From Rhynchopus sp. YZ270_cl-10 (taxonomy: Eukaryota > Euglenozoa > Diplonemea > Diplonemida > Diplonemidae), in assembly GCA_964035575.1 (NCBI GenBank), contig OZ037869.1:124001-188000 (forward strand): a stretch of 64,000 nt of DNA, given 5' to 3'. The notes under the pieces were generated by a model, which was not told where the DNA came from, ran no database searches, and was given only the letters and a program-made list of their open reading frames with translations. Made by a program: the position numbers and the translations under genes. Each line of letters starts with the position of its first letter. The first letter of the stretch is position 1. Positions 61,701 through 64,000 of this stretch are shown here, piece by piece.

Positions 61701-61728
61701 GCGCCTCCAACCGAGGCGATCCAGGCAT
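58708..61728 (-). CDS. Voltage-gated-type K+ channel with cyclic-nucleotide-binding domain (six exons)
   Basis: Exons 60092-61728, 59985-60042, 59819-59917, 59560-59775, 58902-59399 and 58708-58842 give 880 residues, phase kept throughout. The introns are 49, 67, 43, 160 and 59 nt. The first 230 residues are cytosolic and low-complexity. S1-S6 lie at about 265-480, with an S4-like VRVLRLYRVFDLF and the pore TLSSVGYGDMSP, a K+-selective GYGD filter. The C-linker and cyclic-nucleotide domain follow (SRKLLAHLADVLVEEYHG, IRSGEIGEEMYILNQGMVEVLL, GSWFGEIALL, RTASVRS), with the phosphate-binding cassette GEIALL...RTAS intact. The C-terminus is acidic (EEVEEVEEVEE). This order fits the HCN/EAG/CNG superfamily. 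Ligand sensitivity is likely but not proven. One intron begins GTTTGT, unlike the others. Confidence 0.92.
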
Positions 61729-62509
61729 ATTTCAATGAAAACAAATCCAAAACTCAACTCAACTCATTTTAACAACAAAAAGAAAAACAAAACAAAAAAA
61801 GGAGCAAAAGAACAAGAAATTAGGGGGGGAAAAATGATGAGGAAATGAAAAGGGTCGTTCTGTAGATGTTTGGTATTATTTTTTCATACTGTGGGTGTTA
61901 TAACGTTATCTATAACGTTAATAACGTTATTAAAAGTGTTATTTTTGTTATTTTTTTTCCTATCTACTTCTAAGGGCCAGGAGTGGTTCGGAACGTGCCC
62001 AAAACCCCCCAAAAAATTTTTTTGGGGGGGTTACAACAAAAAAAATGCCCCAAAAACATGTTTTTTTCATATTTTAAAAAAATTCCAACAAAAAAAGTGT
62101 TATTGGAGTGTTATTTGAGTGTTATTTTCAACATTTTTTTCCACAAAAATGCCAAAAATGCCAGATTTTGCCAACAAAAATACCAAAAATGGCCGAAAGT
62201 TACATATTTTTACCTCCTACACACCAAAAATCCACCAAAAATGTGTCCCGAGAAAAAATGAGTCCCAAAAATAGCCACTCTCAAAAAAGTTCCTATTTAA
62301 AAATTCTTCCAAAACATAACTTACAATTAGTAGTTTTCATTGACGCGCAATTATTGACGAGCACAAAATCCTGTTACAGGCGTGCAATGTGTAACCGCTA
62401 AAGACGCCTCCCTAAAGCGATGGTGGTAGGTGAAGGGGAGGGAGGAGGTGAAAAGTGCAAGGGGGGTCTGGAGGACCCCGGGAGAGCTTGGTCGACGTAC
62501 CCGCGTAAT

Positions 62510-62610
62510 GCAGGATACATAAAGACGCGTTCCTCCGTCCAGATGGGTCATCGCTTGCACTTCTTCATTGACCCAACGACCTCCGTTGTTTTGGTCATAC
62601 CCCGGCTCGC
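62510..62610 (-). other. Possible orphan exon
   Basis: A GC-richer minus-strand patch reading SEPGYDQNNGGRWVNEEVQA then MTHLDGGTRLYVSCITRV. It follows CTCAAAATCAG, an acceptor-like end, and stops at a GTACG donor-like site. The residues look like protein, but no partner exons or family match were found. It may be a pseudoexon. Confidence 0.3.
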
Positions 62611-63545
62611 TGATTTTGAGACCAAATATTTTCCCCAGCAATTTTTACCCACAAAAAATTGGGAATTTTTTATTTTTGCTGCCTGATATGTTGTGCAGGT
62701 CTGGAGTGGAAGCGTGTAATTACAAATACTTAATTACACAGTTTCCACTCATTTTCCACAGAAAAATCCCATACCTAGACCCATCACAAGAGCTTGCCAA
62801 GAGCTTGTAATAATCTACAAAACTCTAATAATACTCTAATAAATCACTCATAATTGATTTTAGTTTTGTTTTACACCACCCCCATAGACCACCCTAATTA
62901 TTATGAAACTCTTAGTCAGTCACTGCTTTTGCCATTTAACCCAGGGAGCATAGCGTGTGCAAGAAATTCGACTTTGGAAACCTTCTGGAAAGTCTGTCCT
63001 CTGCTCGCGGAGGACTAGGCACAAGAAAATATTGCGTTCCCCCAGAAACCAGTTTTTGTCACAGTAATTTTTGCCCAGGGCATGCACTCTTGAAGCATGG
63101 CGGCTTGGTGTGAGAAGGGGCAGTGTGTTGTTTTGTTCGATTTCAACGGTTGTTAGAACGAGTCAAGTGGATGCTTATCTAAACACTGACTTTAGTACAG
63201 ACCCGAGAGATCACACATGACTTTGAGGAAAGAACAAAGCAATGCATCTGTACCCGCACGCCAGGTTGTAGTTACTTCAGAATTTTCTTAAGTTTGCATG
63301 AAAGAGAAGGGGGCGAAACCTTTGTATACGTCTACGACGAAGGTAGTAGCCTAATGACAACCATGTGGTGGCTGTAATTCACATCCCTTAGAATTACCAG
63401 AATTCAGCCTTTGATGAAGTAACGTGCATACTTGTATGTGCGTGTCACGCTTCTCCACCCTTAAATGGGTGCACATGCACGAAGATTAGTAGGCAAGTGG
63501 TAACCCTTCTCGACTAGTGCAAACTTAAGAATTTTCTGCTGTAAC

Positions 63546-63737
63546 TTACCAAAATCGATTTTCTTTCACCCCAAACACCCGCAACACCCCACCTGCTACT
63601 TCGGTAGCCTGTGTTGTTGGGAGTTGGTTCTCATGTTGATCCCCAGTGTCTTGCACTGCTTCTTCTGAGCCCAACGCTGTTTGGCCTGTCGACGTAATAA
63701 ATACGAAGACAGGGCGGCGGTGCCAACAATTTTCCAA
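63546..63737 (-). CDS. Possible short coding exon, unknown
   Basis: A 63-codon frame starting ATGGAAAATTGTTGG with hydrophilic, gene-like residues (TALGSEEAVQDTGDQHE, QATEVAGGVLRVFG). It ends ENRFW, followed by GTAAGT, so it could be a first exon. There is no known motif and composition is only mildly gene-like. Confidence 0.25.
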   Translation of the reverse strand: MENCWHRRPVFVFITSTGQTALGSEEAVQDTGDQHENQLPTTQATEVAGGVLRVFGVKENRFW

Positions 63738-63878
63738 TGATGTAACGTTTATCTGATTGATTTATCGGTTGATATACCTTGGCAATGCTTGTGTGCTACT
63801 TCATGCACACCAAGAAAGGTATATTGAACGGTACTTTCAAGCGATACTTCGTTATGTCATTGGGGGTTATTTTTGTTA

Positions 63879-64000
63879 TTGCGTTATGGTACCCAGGTGC
63901 CCAGGCACAGGCACCCAGGTCCAGGTACCCACGTACACAGGTACCCAGGTACCCAGGTACACCGGCACTGTGTACTGGGTACCTGGGTACCATAACGCAA
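63879..64000. repeat. Inverted repeat with GGTACCCAGG units at the window end
   Basis: TTGCGTTATGGTACCCAGGT (63879-63898) is repeated exactly in inverse at 63981-64000. The interior is made of degenerate GGTACCCAGG/GGTGCCCAGG decamers. The unit is itself near-palindromic. The element may continue beyond the window. Confidence 0.9.

Larger units (their letters stand above)
61729..63878. other. Low-complexity AT-rich end region
   Basis: 61895-61940 repeats AACGTTAT units. 62095-62135 repeats GTGTTATT units, and 62140-62290 repeats CCAAAAAT. Two coding-like patches are listed separately. The rest shows nothing I can name. Confidence 0.5.

Noticed and set aside
1-64000. tRNA, rRNA or named snRNA genes
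   Set aside because: I scanned for tRNA B-box-like GGTTCGA patterns and obvious rRNA or U6 signatures. The few hits lack a matching acceptor stem or A box. A covariance-model scan would be decisive.
1-64000. CRISPR arrays or bacterial operon signals
   Set aside because: Direct repeats here are tandem or dispersed without regular unique spacers, and the genes have introns, so the DNA is eukaryotic.

Overview
The window looks like nuclear DNA of a mitochondriate protist. Evidence: spliced genes with short introns, a spliceosomal SmD1 gene, an EB1 microtubule plus-end protein, a kinesin relative, a CDK, an SLC44 transporter, a cyclic-nucleotide-domain K+ channel, and a probable organellar RbfA. 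Genes are GC-rich with C/G-ending codons and use standard stops; the DNA between them is AT-rich with many homopolymers and short repeats. I cannot place the lineage from sequence alone.

All 20 genes I can support lie on the minus strand, from about 61.7 kb down to 5.8 kb. I rebuilt five spliced genes (SmD1, EB1, AsnRS, a 691-residue orphan protein and the K+ channel). They contain 14 introns of 43-190 nt. Ten begin GTATGT, the others GTATGA, GTATGG, GTATAT and GTTTGT, and all end CAG. The phosphoserine aminotransferase gene may have one more, of 45 nt, near its stop.

Layout, left to right. 1-5.8 kb: no convincing gene. 5.8-18.7 kb: a small unknown protein, an ABCG half-transporter, a Cys-rich low-complexity protein behind a 37-copy TTGGG array, SmD1, a 1339-residue protein with two PARP-type ADP-ribosyltransferase domains, and a small Cys-rich protein. 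18.7-25.9 kb: a repeat island with an 82-unit heptamer array inside a foldback-like element. 25.9-38.9 kb: a secreted Cys-rich protein, a double phosphoserine aminotransferase, an unknown coiled-coil protein, EB1, an adenylation-carrier-ankyrin-armadillo protein, and an AsnRS carrying a GlnRS-type N-terminal domain. 39-41 kb: a second repeat island related to the first. 41-55.8 kb: SLC44 transporter, coiled-coil protein, RbfA-like protein, CDK, DUF1769-like protein, kinesin-like pseudomotor and an orphan protein. 56-58.7 kb: mostly noncoding. 58.7-61.7 kb: the K+ channel. 61.8-64 kb: low-complexity AT-rich DNA with one or two possible orphan exons.

The genes do not form one pathway. The most unusual items are the GlnRS-type domain on AsnRS, the tandem PARP with paired PDZ-like and cold-shock-like modules, the NRPS-like adenylation/carrier protein fused to ankyrin repeats, the kinesin with a ruined P-loop, and several short interspersed families (hairpin, 3'-flank motif, foldback, MITE-like). 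I found no virus-derived element, CRISPR array, rRNA or tRNA.
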